Shown one piece after another: positions 33,169 through 44,474 of a DNA stretch of 64,000 nt. Position 1 is the stretch's first letter; each line of letters starts with the position of its first letter. The notes under the pieces were generated by a model that was not told where the DNA came from, did no database searches, and saw only the letters and a list, made by a program, of their open reading frames with translations. The position numbers and the translations under genes are program-made. The stretch comes from Zizania palustris (lineage: Eukaryota > Streptophyta > Magnoliopsida > Poales > Poaceae), in contig JAAALK010000285.1 of the NCBI GenBank assembly GCA_019279435.1, positions 71,222,249 through 71,286,248 of the forward strand, in the 5' to 3' direction.

Positions 33169-34800
33169 ATGCTTCCCAAGCGGAGTTCAGGTGGTAGTCC
33201 TACTCGGAGGTCCCCTCGGACCTCCGGAGCAAGATCTTCAAACACAGTTGAGGTCGAAGGACCTTCGACTTTTCCTCCACCTCAGACCCCGGAAGGGTTT
33301 CCCCTTCCTCGAGCATACGGAGTTCCTCCCCCAACTCCATCCATACTTCGGCCAACCGGAGTTCCTCTTCCACCTCAAGTTCCACTTCGAACTGATGCAT
33401 ACAGTTCCCAAGACCCAGAAGGTCGTTCCGGAGGAGATGATGGTCTTGGCGATATGGCAGCTCAAATGGCCAGTCTCCAGGCTGAAGTAGCAAGGTGGCG
33501 GCAAGAAGCCGCAGATAGGCTTCGCTCTCAGGCCATCCCAATCATCCCCGAAGTGCCCGAAGACGACGAACTTCCTTATCCTGAAGCCCCGGAGAACGCT
33601 TCATTCGACACTGAATCTCCGCTGCATCTTGAGTTGCAGAAAGTGCACTTCGACCCTAAGTTCAAAACTTCGAAGCTTTGTAAATATTCTAGAGATGAAG
33701 ACCCTGGGGAGTTCTCCCGCTCTTATGCTTTGTCAATTGAGGCCAGCGGGGGAGTGCGAGACACCATGGCCAAATGTTTTCCCCTAGCTCTTGAAGGAGT
33801 GGCACTGCGATGGTTCTGGTCTCTGAAGCCAGGGTCAATCAGAACATGGGAGCAATTGAGGAAGAAGTTCATAAACAATTTTCAAGGTACCTTCGTACCC
33901 CCAATGTCAACAGGGAGTCTTTTCCATGTGAAGCAGCTCCTCGGAGAGACTTTAAGACAGTATTTCAAGCGCTTCACTCATACAAAGTCACAAATTCGAG
34001 GGTTAACTACATCTTCTGTAGTTGGCGCAGCTCGAGAGGGAGTTACCCATGCGGGCCTCCTTGATAAACTTCACAGGAAGCAGATATCTTCTGTTGCTCA
34101 GTTGATGTCTTATTTCGAAGAGTATACAAGGTCAGAAGAGGGGTGGCTTCGGAGAACTACCGCAACTCCGTTAGTTATGCAAGAAGTCAAGCTAGAAGTG
34201 AAGACTTCAACACAGCCACAGGGGCCTAGCTTCGAAGTTCAACATGACGGGCGTCGGGGGCAAAAGCATCCTCGTTCAAAAGTCTTGAACATTGCACCCC
34301 CGCAGAAATTTGCCCCAAGAACTCTGCAGCCTTCAGGAAGCAATACCAGCGGCTGGAGGCCGCCAGGGAAGCTGGCTGGTAAGACCCAGGCTTTCTTCTG
34401 CTGTGTGCATGGTGAGAATCGAAGTCACGCAACTGATGCGTGTAAGTCTATACTCGCTTTAAGAGGCGAGTACCTGGAAAGAACTTTGGGTCAAGGCACT
34501 ACTGACCGAGTTCTGACCGAGGTGCGTCTGGAGCCTGTCCAGGCTGTGGCACGTATAGAGAACTTTGACCCTACGAGAAGGCCTCCGGTGATCAATGTTT
34601 TGCCACCTCCGAAGCAGGAAGATGGTCAAGACCGAGGGAAAAGAGTAGTCCTCCCCATCTCTGGAGGAGGAACCCTCGGAAGCATGTCAAAGAGGCAGAG
34701 AAGGGAATATGTCCGAGAAGTGGGCCATATTGGAACTTCTTCGTCTGCAGCTGCTATGCCTAAATGGTCCCATGTGCCAATATCATTTTTCTGCGGATGA
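33169..34800 (+). CDS. gag: Gag of Gy5
   Basis: About 543 residues from ATG 33169 (MLPKRSSGG), the counterpart of the Gy1 start at 1521. It has a Pro-rich N-terminus, then the retrotransposon gag domain (FDPKFKTSKLCKYSRDEDPG, ALRWFWSLKPGS, KFINNFQGTF, about residues 160-270). A zinc-knuckle-like CCVHGENRSHATDAC follows at about residue 410. The frame is lost near MPKWSHVPISF at about 34785, where a gag-protease fusion would normally continue. So gag itself is nearly intact but the polyprotein is not. It is the best-preserved gag of its family in the window and could in principle serve non-autonomous relatives. Confidence 0.85.
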   Translation: MLPKRSSGGSPTRRSPRTSGARSSNTVEVEGPSTFPPPQTPEGFPLPRAYGVPPPTPSILRPTGVPLPPQVPLRTDAYSSQDPEGRSGGDDGLGDMAAQMASLQAEVARWRQEAADRLRSQAIPIIPEVPEDDELPYPEAPENASFDTESPLHLELQKVHFDPKFKTSKLCKYSRDEDPGEFSRSYALSIEASGGVRDTMAKCFPLALEGVALRWFWSLKPGSIRTWEQLRKKFINNFQGTFVPPMSTGSLFHVKQLLGETLRQYFKRFTHTKSQIRGLTTSSVVGAAREGVTHAGLLDKLHRKQISSVAQLMSYFEEYTRSEEGWLRRTTATPLVMQEVKLEVKTSTQPQGPSFEVQHDGRRGQKHPRSKVLNIAPPQKFAPRTLQPSGSNTSGWRPPGKLAGKTQAFFCCVHGENRSHATDACKSILALRGEYLERTLGQGTTDRVLTEVRLEPVQAVARIENFDPTRRPPVINVLPPPKQEDGQDRGKRVVLPISGGGTLGSMSKRQRREYVREVGHIGTSSSAAAMPKWSHVPISFFCG

Positions 34801-35435
34801 TGCAGCTGGCATAAAATTTCCACATGCATACCCACTTGTTATCACTGCCGACATAGCAGGGACTGAGGTCCGGAGAGTGCTGATCGACGGAGGGAGTTCA
34901 GCGGATATTATCTTCGTCTAAGCTTTTGATCTACTCTGCATCTCCAGGAAGCATCTTCTCCCAGCAGCTCGTCCTCTACAAGGCTTCGCAGGACCCCCTC
35001 TTGACGCCCTCGGCCAAATAGGCCTGGAGGTTACTTTTGGAGAGGGGCTATTGGCTAGGACGGAAGAAGTAATTTTTGATGTGGTAGATGCTCCGTATGC
35101 GTACAATGTTATCTTCGGAAGGGGCATGTTGAATCAATTTGGAGCTGTGGTGCATCATAATTATCTGTGTATGAAGATGCCCACACAAGCGGGAGTGCTC
35201 ACTGTTTTTGGAGATCAGGCCACTACGCGGAGAGCGGAGTATGGTCATGGCCCTCCTCTTGACCCGAGACAGGTGAACAGCGTGCAAGGTAACCCGGAGG
35301 ATTTTTCTGCTCCTGGCGAATCTTCGAAGAAGTCCTTCCCAAGGCCAAGCCATGAAGGGGAGATTGCAACGAAGGTTATTGTCAAAGATGGCAGGGAATA
35401 TTCATTTCATTTTGGCAAGGACTTGCCTCCAGAAG
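34801..35435 (+). pseudogene. pol: Aspartic protease region of Gy5
   Basis: In the frame following the shift: AGIKFPHAYPLVI, then RVLIDGGSSADII with the Tat-type DGG active site (about 34880-34910). A TAA follows at 34919-34921, and the same frame continues through LDALGQIGLEVTF and NVIFGRGMLNQF, a typical post-protease block, to PPEA at the Ch1 insertion. One frameshift and one stop inactivate it. The frame resumes at 47897 on the far side of Ch1. Confidence 0.85.
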
Positions 35436-36200
35436 CGTAACACCCCAAATTTCCAAAACAATAAAAATATCATTAAATTCAATTTCTTGGAATTTATATT
35501 TCTGAAGATCCTTTTAATTCTCTTTTATACCCTTTTGAACTACAACGTAGAGTAGATGGCCAAACTAGGAGGTGAAACTTTTTGTATATGATCCTAAGAC
35601 CAAAATATATTTTTGAGAATTTTTATAAATTTTTATCAACCTTGGAAGTAGCCCTAAGATTTTAATCTATTTTCTGGAATTATTTTTATTCAGAAATGTT
35701 TTAAAACAGTAATGGGCTCCTCCCCTCCCCTCTCTCTCTCTCGGCCGGCCCAGCCCACTCCCTCCCGCGCGCGCCTTCTGACCAGTGGAGCCCACCCGTC
35801 AGTGACCCCCTCTCCTCTCACGCGCGCAACCGACACCCCGGCCCCACCTGTCGGCGCCAACCGTTCCCTCTAGCGCCCGAGCTCGGCCCCACCCGTCAGT
35901 CGCCACCCTCGCTCGCCCGCGCCCGCCGACCAGTGGCCCCCGCCTGTCAGCTTCGTCATCAACCTCGCGCCAGGCCCCCCCTAATCTCGCCGGCGAGAAC
36001 TTCGCCTCGGATCCCCTCGCCGGCTCCCCCTCCCGTTAAACCGACGCCGGCAATTAACTCCCTGAGGCCCACCGACCATTTAAACACATAAAGGCACGCG
36101 TTTAAGCCCCCGGGGACGCAGCGCCGTGCATGGCCGAGCCCTCGCCGGCAACTTAAAGCCCTTCCTCGGCTTTCCTTGCATGCGAGCCCCTCCGACGCCC

Positions 36201-36208
36201 TATTTAAA
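36201..36208 (+). promoter_or_regulatory. TATA-like box of the Ch1 LTR
   Basis: CCCTATTTAAACCCCC in an otherwise GC-rich stretch. The transcript would start about 30 bases downstream. The 3' LTR keeps it at about 45233-45242. Confidence 0.55.
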
Positions 36209-37493
36209 CCCCCGGCCTACGCCGCGTTCGACCCCCACGCCGCTCGCTTCGAGAACGAACAGAACAGCTGTGATTCGCATTTTAGTGCTCCCCTTCTGCT
36301 TCGTCTCCGGCCGCCGTTCGCCCTCGTCTCAGACCACCTCCGTCCACGCCCTCGCCACCGTCGTGACCGCAAGGACGACCTCGACCTCGGCCACCCCTCC
36401 GCCGACGTCGAACCCGGCCGGAACACCATCGCCGACGAGGAGCCCGAACAGCTTCGTCGTCTACCCTCGCCGCCGACCGCTTCCCGTCGACCCCTCGTCT
36501 CGCCTAAGGTACCGTCGTGACCGCCGTAGTCCCCTCTTTCCATTTCTAGGCTTAGATAGGACCCTAGTCGCTCGCCGTGGCCCCTGGCCCGCTCGCCGTC
36601 GCCGGAGAAGACGACCGGCACGGGTCGAGTACCCGTGCCGTGTCGGATCTGATCCCGACCGTGCGATCGCGATCGGGTGGCGCGTGTGAGCCCACGTACG
36701 CGATCTAATCCGCACCGTCGGATCTGGTCAAAGCATTATGTTTTAATCTCGCGTGTCCATTTCCATTTAAAACCCGCGATCGATCTCGTGCGTCCACGTA
36801 GTACCCTTTCGCACGTTTTAATCCTGGCCGTCCATTATAACTTAAGCGCCCCGCCTCGCCTGCGCACGTTGGATCTGGATCCAACGGTCCAGATCGACCC
36901 GGCGCACGCGCACAGTGCGCGGGTTCACCGTGGGCCTGGCTCACCGTGGACCCGGGGGGTTTAAAAATTGAAAATGAATTTCAGAAATGCTTTTAAACTT
37001 GTAAAATTCGTATCTGGTGCATTTGAACTCTAAAAATTGTCATTCCAACTTCAGAAAATTCATAATATTATTCTCTACATGTTTATGCAATAAAAACAGT
37101 AGGTTTACTTTAGACATTTCATGTTTATTTAAATGAACATTAAAATACCCTTAGGTTAAAAATGTAAATTTAAATTATTTAAAATCCAGTAAGGTTTGTG
37201 TTTATTTATTTCCTGTTGGTATGAACAAACCCCAAGTTTTCTATGGGACTTTCATTTTAAATTTATTAGAGGACTTAAAAATGAGAATAACCACTTTTAA
37301 AACCCTTTTTCAAAGGACAACACTTCATTTTAATTTCTTTTAAAATTATTTATAAACTGAATTTCAGAACCCTAACTACTTGAATTTATTTTTATATAAT
37401 CAAACCAACTTTAACTTATGTGCTTATAATGTAATGTTATATTGTTTGATTGAATGTTGTGCGCTTTTTATTTTACTTTACTATATCAAAAAG

Positions 37494-38647
37494 ACTACGA
37501 CGTCGCCGAGGAGCCGGAGTACTTCCCCGAAGTCCCTCCCTCTCCCTTTGCTGAACAAGGCAAGTCACCAAACCAATCTTTTGAGCATATTGAACCCATG
37601 TTTGATCAAACTATCGCTAAAACACATAGGTTATAAATGCATTAGTCAAATGAACCCTTACAATATATTTATTTAGGATCCCCCGACCTTGATGTGCAAC
37701 CCAAGCCATGCTCTCTAGCCTAAACTCCTTGTCACCATATGATAAATGTTATTACCTAGTGTCCAATGTATCGACACGATCGCTATAGGGTAAAAACGAG
37801 TCGTAGCAAAATTGTTCTGTTATATGATCCCCGTTACTTCTTATCCTTGGAAATTCTGTTGGTGTTGGAGTTGTGGTTGTGAGTGAATGCATGGTGGGTT
37901 CTGGGTGCAAGCTAGGGCATTGGTCGGTAGCACCCGGGGCACTATAAGGACCGGTCTGAGGGATCCGTTGCAATACACTTACGTACTAACCACAAGTCTA
38001 GTGGGTAAGTCCTAACTAAGGTATGGATTGTTCCAAACCGAGGCCACCATTTGGAGATGGGTCAAGTAGCACCTGCGGGTGACTTGTACCAATGTGGCGC
38101 AAAAGGGGGTGCGACGTTAGCCGGGATGCGGCCCGGCGCGCCGGCGAAACCTAGAGCGGGTGGTTATCGCTTGGAACATTTCATGCCGAGGTTTTGGCAC
38201 GAGTTCCCGTGGTATGGGTCATCTCATTTGGGATGAGTGCGTGCCTTGTGGGTACAGTAGTACATCTCTGATCAGAGTCTTAAATCTTTTCGAAAAGCTG
38301 AGCCCACGGTCAAGGGCGGGTTGCGTGACATCCCCCAGTTAGTTTACTTTGAATATGTATGTGCACGATGGATTGACATGTAAGGACTGTTGTGCGAGGA
38401 GGTAAAACGTACTCCTCGAGTTAGTTGATGTTGTTGATATTCATGTTTATTTTTTCCGCATGATTAAAATATGATCACACTAAATGCAATAACTGAAACT
38501 GTACTTTTCCGCAATGTTAGCCATTACCCTTCCTTGTTTATTATCTTGCATTATTATTTGCATTTGCGGTGGCTTGTTGAGTACTTTTTGTACTCATACC
38601 CGTTGGACCCCACAGAGGATGCTTACTACGAAGACGGTCTGGAGTAG
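37494..38647 (+). CDS. Putative spliced acidic peptide encoded in the Ch1 5' LTR (two exons)
   Basis: Exon 37494-37559 encodes an acidic run (DYDVAEEPEYFPEVPPSPF, then AEQ). It ends AACAAG/GCAAGT, a textbook GC-type donor. The next exon, 38616-38647, follows CCCACAG and reads in the matching phase to EDAYYEDGLE-stop; the intron is 1056 bp. A reversed, much older LTR fragment (6531-6562) keeps the same final exon length, phase and GLE-stop. The upstream exon is unresolved: the GC-rich exon ending 36508 has a TAA in the frame that would fit. A peptide start could be ATG 37454 if the RNA is not spliced there. Function unknown. Confidence 0.4.
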
Positions 38648-38866
38648 CGACCCAGTCGAGAAGAAAGATCCTGAAGAAGATGTTCGTCATGCAGAATTTT
38701 AATTATCTTTATTACTGTTTTTAACAAAACTTTGATGTAATAAATATGGTCTGCGTACCATGAATATTGCCGTATGTACGTTGTCACATGATGAACCTCT
38801 TGTATTATTGTTTTTCTTATGAAATTCAATAATGTCTCTGTTTCGTTAAATCGGGGCGCTACAAGA

Positions 38867-38878
38867 TGGTATCAGAGC
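38867..38878 (+). other. Primer binding site of Ch1 (initiator tRNA-Met type)
   Basis: TGGTATCAGAGC, three bases after the LTR end. Confidence 0.95.
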
Positions 38879-39000
38879 CGACTCGACTGTAGGAAGCCAA
38901 ACAGACCCACCTAGCCATTAGCCACAAGAAATTATTTCTCGAAAATCTACTTTATAAACTTTGTTCCTCTCCTCACTTTATTCAACTTGCTGTTTTGTAG

Positions 39001-39780
39001 ATGCCAGTCTACCAAGTCCACAGCTACTGCCGCCACTACGAGGGCTTCGTCCGGGAGCTCCGTATGATGCAAACCTTCCTCGGGTTCCTCTTCGAACCCG
39101 AATTCCAAGGAGTGTACCCCGACGAGTTCGCCGGGCCTTGCGACATCTCCCTCACCATCCACGGCTCCGGAGAACACCTGCCGCCCTACACCACAACACT
39201 TGGAGGCCCGACTTTCGACGTCGCGTGCCAACGAGTCGCCCTCCAGGCCCTCATGGAGCTGAGGATGATCTACGACGATCGTCTTCAGAACTCGTCCTTC
39301 CGGCTTGTGCCGAAGCGTACTCCCGGAGCCCACCGTAGCATCTACCTCGGAGTTCACTCCGTGCGTGATTCGGTCATGGCCCGGCAGTCGCGTCTTCTAC
39401 AGGCTATGGACGATCTCCATACCGAGGCGGTGCTCGACGCCGACGAGCACCATGAGGCGGTTGAGTTCCTTCGTGAAGAAACGAAGAACTTGATCCAACA
39501 GAACGGCGAGCTACACCGCAAGATCATGTAGCTGCAGAAGGATATTGCGGAGATGGTTCCTCTTCTCCCAAGGAATAAGAAGCCCATCCGTGAGCCCCTC
39601 CCTCGCCCCAAGAGGATCCCGCCACGACCCTCCCCCGCCAGACCCTCCACCAGCGCCCCTACACCACGCCCCGGCCTCGTCTCCGACTCCATCATCGAGA
39701 ATTTTCTCGAACCCACCATCCCTCTGGAGTCGCGTACTCGTGGTTCCGAGAGCACGGAGACCGCCTCCAGTGGCGAGTAG
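39001..39780 (+). pseudogene. orf0 of Ch1, extra ORF upstream of gag
   Basis: 259 codons from MPVYQVHSYCRHYEGF to ETASSGE, interrupted only by TAG 39529-39531 after HRKIM; the frame continues LQKDIAEMVPLLPRNKKP. The N-terminal half is a mixed globular segment (FLGFLFEPEFQGVYPDEF, PTFDVACQRVALQALMELR). The middle is helical and coiled-coil-like (about residues 120-195), and the C-terminus is Pro/Arg-rich. Grass chromoviruses with long LTRs such as rice RIRE3/RIRE8 carry an orf0 in this position, as I recall. No enzymatic motif is visible and its role is unknown. It is separated from gag by about 190 bp. Confidence 0.65.
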
Positions 39781-39966
39781 GCGTTAGGAGTCGCTACCTT
39801 AATAAAAGCTTAATTTTGTATGTGGTGCTACCCACGACAAGTGTGTTGTGGGTAGAATAAGATCTTGATTGTAATGAACATTTTACCACTTGATTTATAT
39901 ATGCTTAAACTATTCTTGTTAATTGTGTGGTCAACTTTTTGCTTTATAACCTTGTATATTAAGAAG

Positions 39967-42900
39967 ATGGCCGACCACCAGAACACCGGCTCCAACAACG
40001 GAGCAGGAGGAAGCCGTGATGCGCCCGAGGGTGTTGTACCCAACTGGGGTGCAACGGCCCGCGTCAGTCTGGGTCGCCCTCCGCCAACCACCCCACCTTG
40101 GCGGAGATGATGGCGAATCAGATCCAACTGATCACCGCCCTCCTCACTCAAATGCAGAACCAACAGGCTCAGTTGGACCGTCTGCAGAACGGGGAACCTG
40201 CCCCTCACGCACCAGCACCCGCACCCGCTCCGCAACTCTCGGAGTTTCTGCGTGTGCGCCCGCCCATTTTCTCCAGCACCACCAACCCGATGGAGGCCGG
40301 AGATTGGCTTCGCACCATCAGAAAGAAGCTTGACCTCCTCCCCTGCACCGACCGAGAGCGAGTGGCCTTCGCCACTCATCAGCTTCAGGGTCCCGCCGCT
40401 GAATGGTGGGACAACTATCGTGAGTCCCAGCCAGAGGACCACGTGGTGACTTGGGCGGAGTTCACCATCGCCTTTCGTGCCGCCCACGTCCCCGCCGGTG
40501 TCATCGCGGTGAAACAGCAGGAGTTCTGCGACCTGCAGCAAGGAAACCGGACCGTCATGGAGTACCTCCATGAGTTCAATCGCCTCGCCCACTACGCACC
40601 GGAGGAAGTGCGCACCGACGCCCTTCGCCAAGCCAAGTTCCTCCGGGGACTTAAGGATGAGCTGTCCATCCAGCTCGTCGCCACCGACTACGCCGACTTC
40701 CAACGGCTAGTCAACAAAGCGCTCATCCAAGAGACTGAGCAAAACAGGTTGGACCTCAAGAAGAGGAAGATGATCGCCTTCAAGCATCAGCAGGCGAACT
40801 CTCAGAGGCCCCGCTTCGTCCCTCCGCCACCAGCGCCGGCCTACCATCCTCGGCCCGCCTACAGGCCACCTCACGCCGCCGGTGGATCCAACGCCGGGCA
40901 TCCTCGCCCCGCTCCACCAGCTCCGGCCGCTCAGCCGACGCCAGCCGCCAAAGCCCCGATCTTGAAGGATCGCCAAGGGAGGCCGGTCGTTTGCTTCAAC
41001 TGCCGCAAGGAAGGGCACTATTCGCACCAGTGTCCTCACCCCAAGCAGACCCAAGGCGCAGCACCCAACCATGCGGTTCGTGCCCGCGTCAACCACATCA
41101 GCGCGGAGGAAGCTCAGGAGGCTCCTGAAGTCGTGCTCGATACGTTTACTGTGAATTCCGTACCGGTCGTAATATTATTCGACTCTGGAGCAACACACTC
41201 CTTCGTCTCGGAAGATTTTGTGAAAACAAACGAACGAGACGTGCTCCCTCTACCCATTCCCATGATGATTGCCACTCCCGGCAATAGGACCTTAGCCCGC
41301 TTATACAGCCCTAAGGTTCAAATTGACATCCAAGGAGTACTGTTTCGGGCCGAGCCAGTCCTCATCCAATGCACCGGACTCGACCTCATACTAGGGATGG
41401 ATTGGTTGATGAAACACAAGGGAGTGATCGACTGTGCCAACAAGTCCGTCACAGTGACCAACCCTGAAGGCGCAGCCGTCACCTTTCGAATGACCAGTCG
41501 CAAACCACTCGGAGCATCCCTTCGCTCGATAGCTCTTGAAGAGGTACCCATAGTCAAGGAGTTTGCGGACGTCTTCCCTGAAGACCTACCCGGAATGCCT
41601 CCCAAACGGGACATCGAATTCAGAATCAAACTTGTCCCCGGGACCACTCCAATCTCCAAGCGCCCGTACCGCATGGCCGCTAATGAACTAGCTGAAGTCA
41701 AGAGCAACATCGAAGACCTAGAGCAAAAAGGGTATATTCGACCGAGTACCTCACCCTGGGGTGCACCGGTTATATTTGCAATGAAGAAGGACAAGACCAA
41801 GAGGATGTGCGTGGACTATAGAGCCTTGAACGACGTAACCATCAAGAACAAGTACCCATTGCCTCGGATCGACGACCTGTTCGATCAGCTGAAAGGATCC
41901 TCGGTGTTTTCCAAGATCGACCTCAGGTCAGGTTATCACCAATTGAGGATTAGAGAAGAAGACATACCCAAGACTGCCTTCACCTCCCGCTATGGACTCT
42001 ACGAGTACACCGTGATGTTGTTCGGACTCACGAATGCCCCGGCCTTTTTCATGAATATGATGAACAATGTATTCATGGAGTTCTTGGATAAGTTCATCGT
42101 GGTATTCATCGACGATATCCTCGTTTACTCCAAGACCAAGGAAGAACACGAGACTCACCTCCGGCTGACCCTCGGAAAGCTAAGGGAGCAGCAACTGTAC
42201 GCCAAATACAGCAAATGCGAATTTTGGTCGTCTGAGGTGAAGTTCCTCGGCCATGTTATATCTGCCGGAGGAATAGCAGTGGACCCAACCACCGTTGAAG
42301 CAGTAACCAACTGGCTGCAGCCCACGACCGTGACCGAGATCCGGAGTTTTCTCGGATTGGCCGGATACTACCGCCGGTTCATCGAGAATATTTCCAAGAT
42401 CGCCAAGCCTATGACCAGACTTTTGCAAAAGGAAGTGAAGTTTGAATGGACCCCCGACTGCGAAGAAAGCTTCCAGACCCTCAAGAAGAAGCTCGTGTCA
42501 GCCCCTATTCTGACTCTGCCAGACATCCGGAAAGACTTCCATGTTTACTGTGATGCCTCTCGTCAAGGATTGGGATGCGTCTTAATGCAAGAAGGGAAGG
42601 TGATATCCTACGCCTCCCGGCAACTGAGACCGCATGAGCTGAACTACCCCACCCACGACCTGGAAATAGCAGCCGTGGTTCATGCCTTGAAGATATGGAG
42701 ACATTACCTTGTGGGGAATCGGTGTGAGGTCTTCACCGACCACAAGAGCCTCAAGTACATATTCACCCAACCAGATCTGAATCTCAGGCAAAGGAGATGG
42801 TTGGAACTGATCAAGGATTATGACTTGGGCATCCATTATCATCCAGGCAAGGCCAATGTGGTGGCAGACGCCCTGAGTCGAAAAGGGTACTGCAATGCCA

Positions 42901-44431
42901 TCATGGTTCAGGACCAAGCTCCTTTACTTTACAAGGAGATGGAAAGGCTAAACCTAGGGATCACCACTCGAGCGTACCTCGCTGCCTTGGAGTCTCGGCC
43001 TGTCTTAATAGACCAGATCCGAGAAAAGCAGAAGGAAGACCCGGACATCCTGGAGATCCAGCAAAACATGAGGAAGGGTAAAGCCCCCGGATTTTCCGAG
43101 GACGAGCATGGTACCATCTGGTTCGGAGACCGGATCTGCGTACCCGACAAACCTGAGTTGAAGACCTCATCCTTCAAGAAGCCCACGATACTCTATACTC
43201 CATCCATCCCGGGAGTACAAAGATGTATCAAGACCTGAAGGAAAAATATTGGTGGGTCAGCATGAAGAGAGAAATAGCTGAGTATGTGGCCAGGTGCGAC
43301 ACATGCCGGCGAGTCAAGGCAGAGCATCAGAGGCCTGCCGGACTCCTTCAACCTCTCAAGGTCCCTGAATGGAAGTGGGAAGAGATATGAATGGACTTCA
43401 TCACGGGACTGCCCAGGACCCAAGCTGGTCATGATTCTATCTGGGTGATCGTCGACCGACTCACCAAGGTAGCTCACTTCGTTCCGGTCAAGACAACTTA
43501 CACCGTCGCCAAGTTGGTTGAGTTGTATATGACCCGGATCGTGTGCCTTCACGGAGTTCCTAAGAAGATTGTATCTGACCGCAGGAGTCAGTTTACCTCC
43601 AAGTTTTGGAAGAACCTTCAAGAGGAACTCGGCACCCGGCTGAACTTTAGCACCGCCTATCATCCACAGACTGACGGTCAAACCGAAAGGGTCAACCAGA
43701 TATTGGAGGATATGCTTAGAGCTTGTGCTCTAGACTTTGGCGGAATGTGGGACAAGAACTTACCGTATGCAGAGTTCTCCTACAACAACAGCTATCAAGC
43801 CAGCCTGCAAATGTCCCCGTTCGAAGCACTCTATGGACGTAAGTGCAGAACACCGTTGCTCTGGGATCAAACCGGAGAGTCGCAACTGTTTGGGACTGAT
43901 CTATTAAGAGAAGCTAAAGAGAAGGTTAAGATCATAAGAGATCGATTGAAGGCAGCCCAATCCAGGCAAAAGAGCTACGCCGACAACCGTCGAAGAGACC
44001 TAGCCTTTGAGGAGGGCGATTATGTCTATCTCTGAGTCACTCCCCTCCGTGGCACTCAAAGGTTCAACATGAAAGGCAAACTAGCACCCCGCTACGTCGG
44101 ACCTTTCCAGATCCTCCGACGGCAAGGAGAAGTGGCATATCAACTCGAGCTGCCTCCATCCTTGGCAGGAGTTCATGATGTGTTCCATGTCTCGCAGCTG
44201 AAGAAGTGCCTCCGTGTACCCACCGAGCAAGCCGACCTTCAGCAGCTCAATGTCCAGGAAGACCTGACCTACATAGAGAAACCTATCAAAATCTTGGAAA
44301 CCAAGGAAAGGGTAACCAGAAGCCGCGTCGTTCGCTTCTGCAAGGTTCAGTGGAACAACCATCCCGCCGAAGAAGCCACTTGGGAAAAGGAAGACGAACT
44401 GAGAACCCAATACCCCGAGTTATTCGAGTAG
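39967..44431 (+). pseudogene. gag-pol: Gag-pol of Ch1, recently broken
   Basis: The start is MADHQNTGSNNG (39967), with a one-base shift near 40070-40095 into the long frame (40098-43238). Numbering from 40098: gag domain about 60-200, CCHC knuckle C299-C302-H307-C312, protease DSGA at 362, RT with FIDD (D672, D673), RNase H beginning VYCDAS (D819). A one-base loss near 43160 shifts the frame. The integrase zinc finger (CDTCRRVK), catalytic core (MDFITGLP, SDRRSQF, TERVNQ) and C-terminal chromodomain-like segment (RSRVVRFCKVQW, HPAEEATWE) follow to 44431. TGA at 43388 and 44033 replace expected tryptophans. So two frameshifts and two stops kill an otherwise complete polyprotein. Confidence 0.9.
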
Positions 44432-44460
44432 CGTTCCAATCTCGAGGACGAGATTCTTGT

Positions 44461-44472
44461 AAGGGGGATAGG
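44461..44472 (+). other. Polypurine tract of Ch1
   Basis: AAGGGGGATAGG two bases before the 3' LTR. Confidence 0.8.
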
Positions 44473-44474
44473 TT

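Larger units (their letters stand above)
35436..38863 (+). repeat. Ch1 5' LTR (3428 bp)
   Basis: It begins CGTAACACCCC where the 3' LTR has TGTAACACCCC, so the first base is mutated, and ends GGGGCGCTACA. It is sharply three-zoned: AT-rich 35436-35700, very GC-rich 35710-36960, AT-rich afterwards. A TATTTAAA box lies at 36201-36208 and a splice-donor-like CTAAG/GTACCG at 36508. Putative peptide exons lie at 37494-37559 and 38616-38647. Confidence 0.95.

Noticed and set aside
36126..36689. Long open frames in the GC-rich part of the Ch1 LTRs
   Set aside because: High GC content lowers stop frequency on both strands, and the frame differs between the two LTRs because of a one-base indel. I do not treat the frame itself as a gene.
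39828..40703. 291-codon minus-strand open frame over Ch1 gag
   Set aside because: Antisense of a real gag in GC-rich sequence; no motif of its own.
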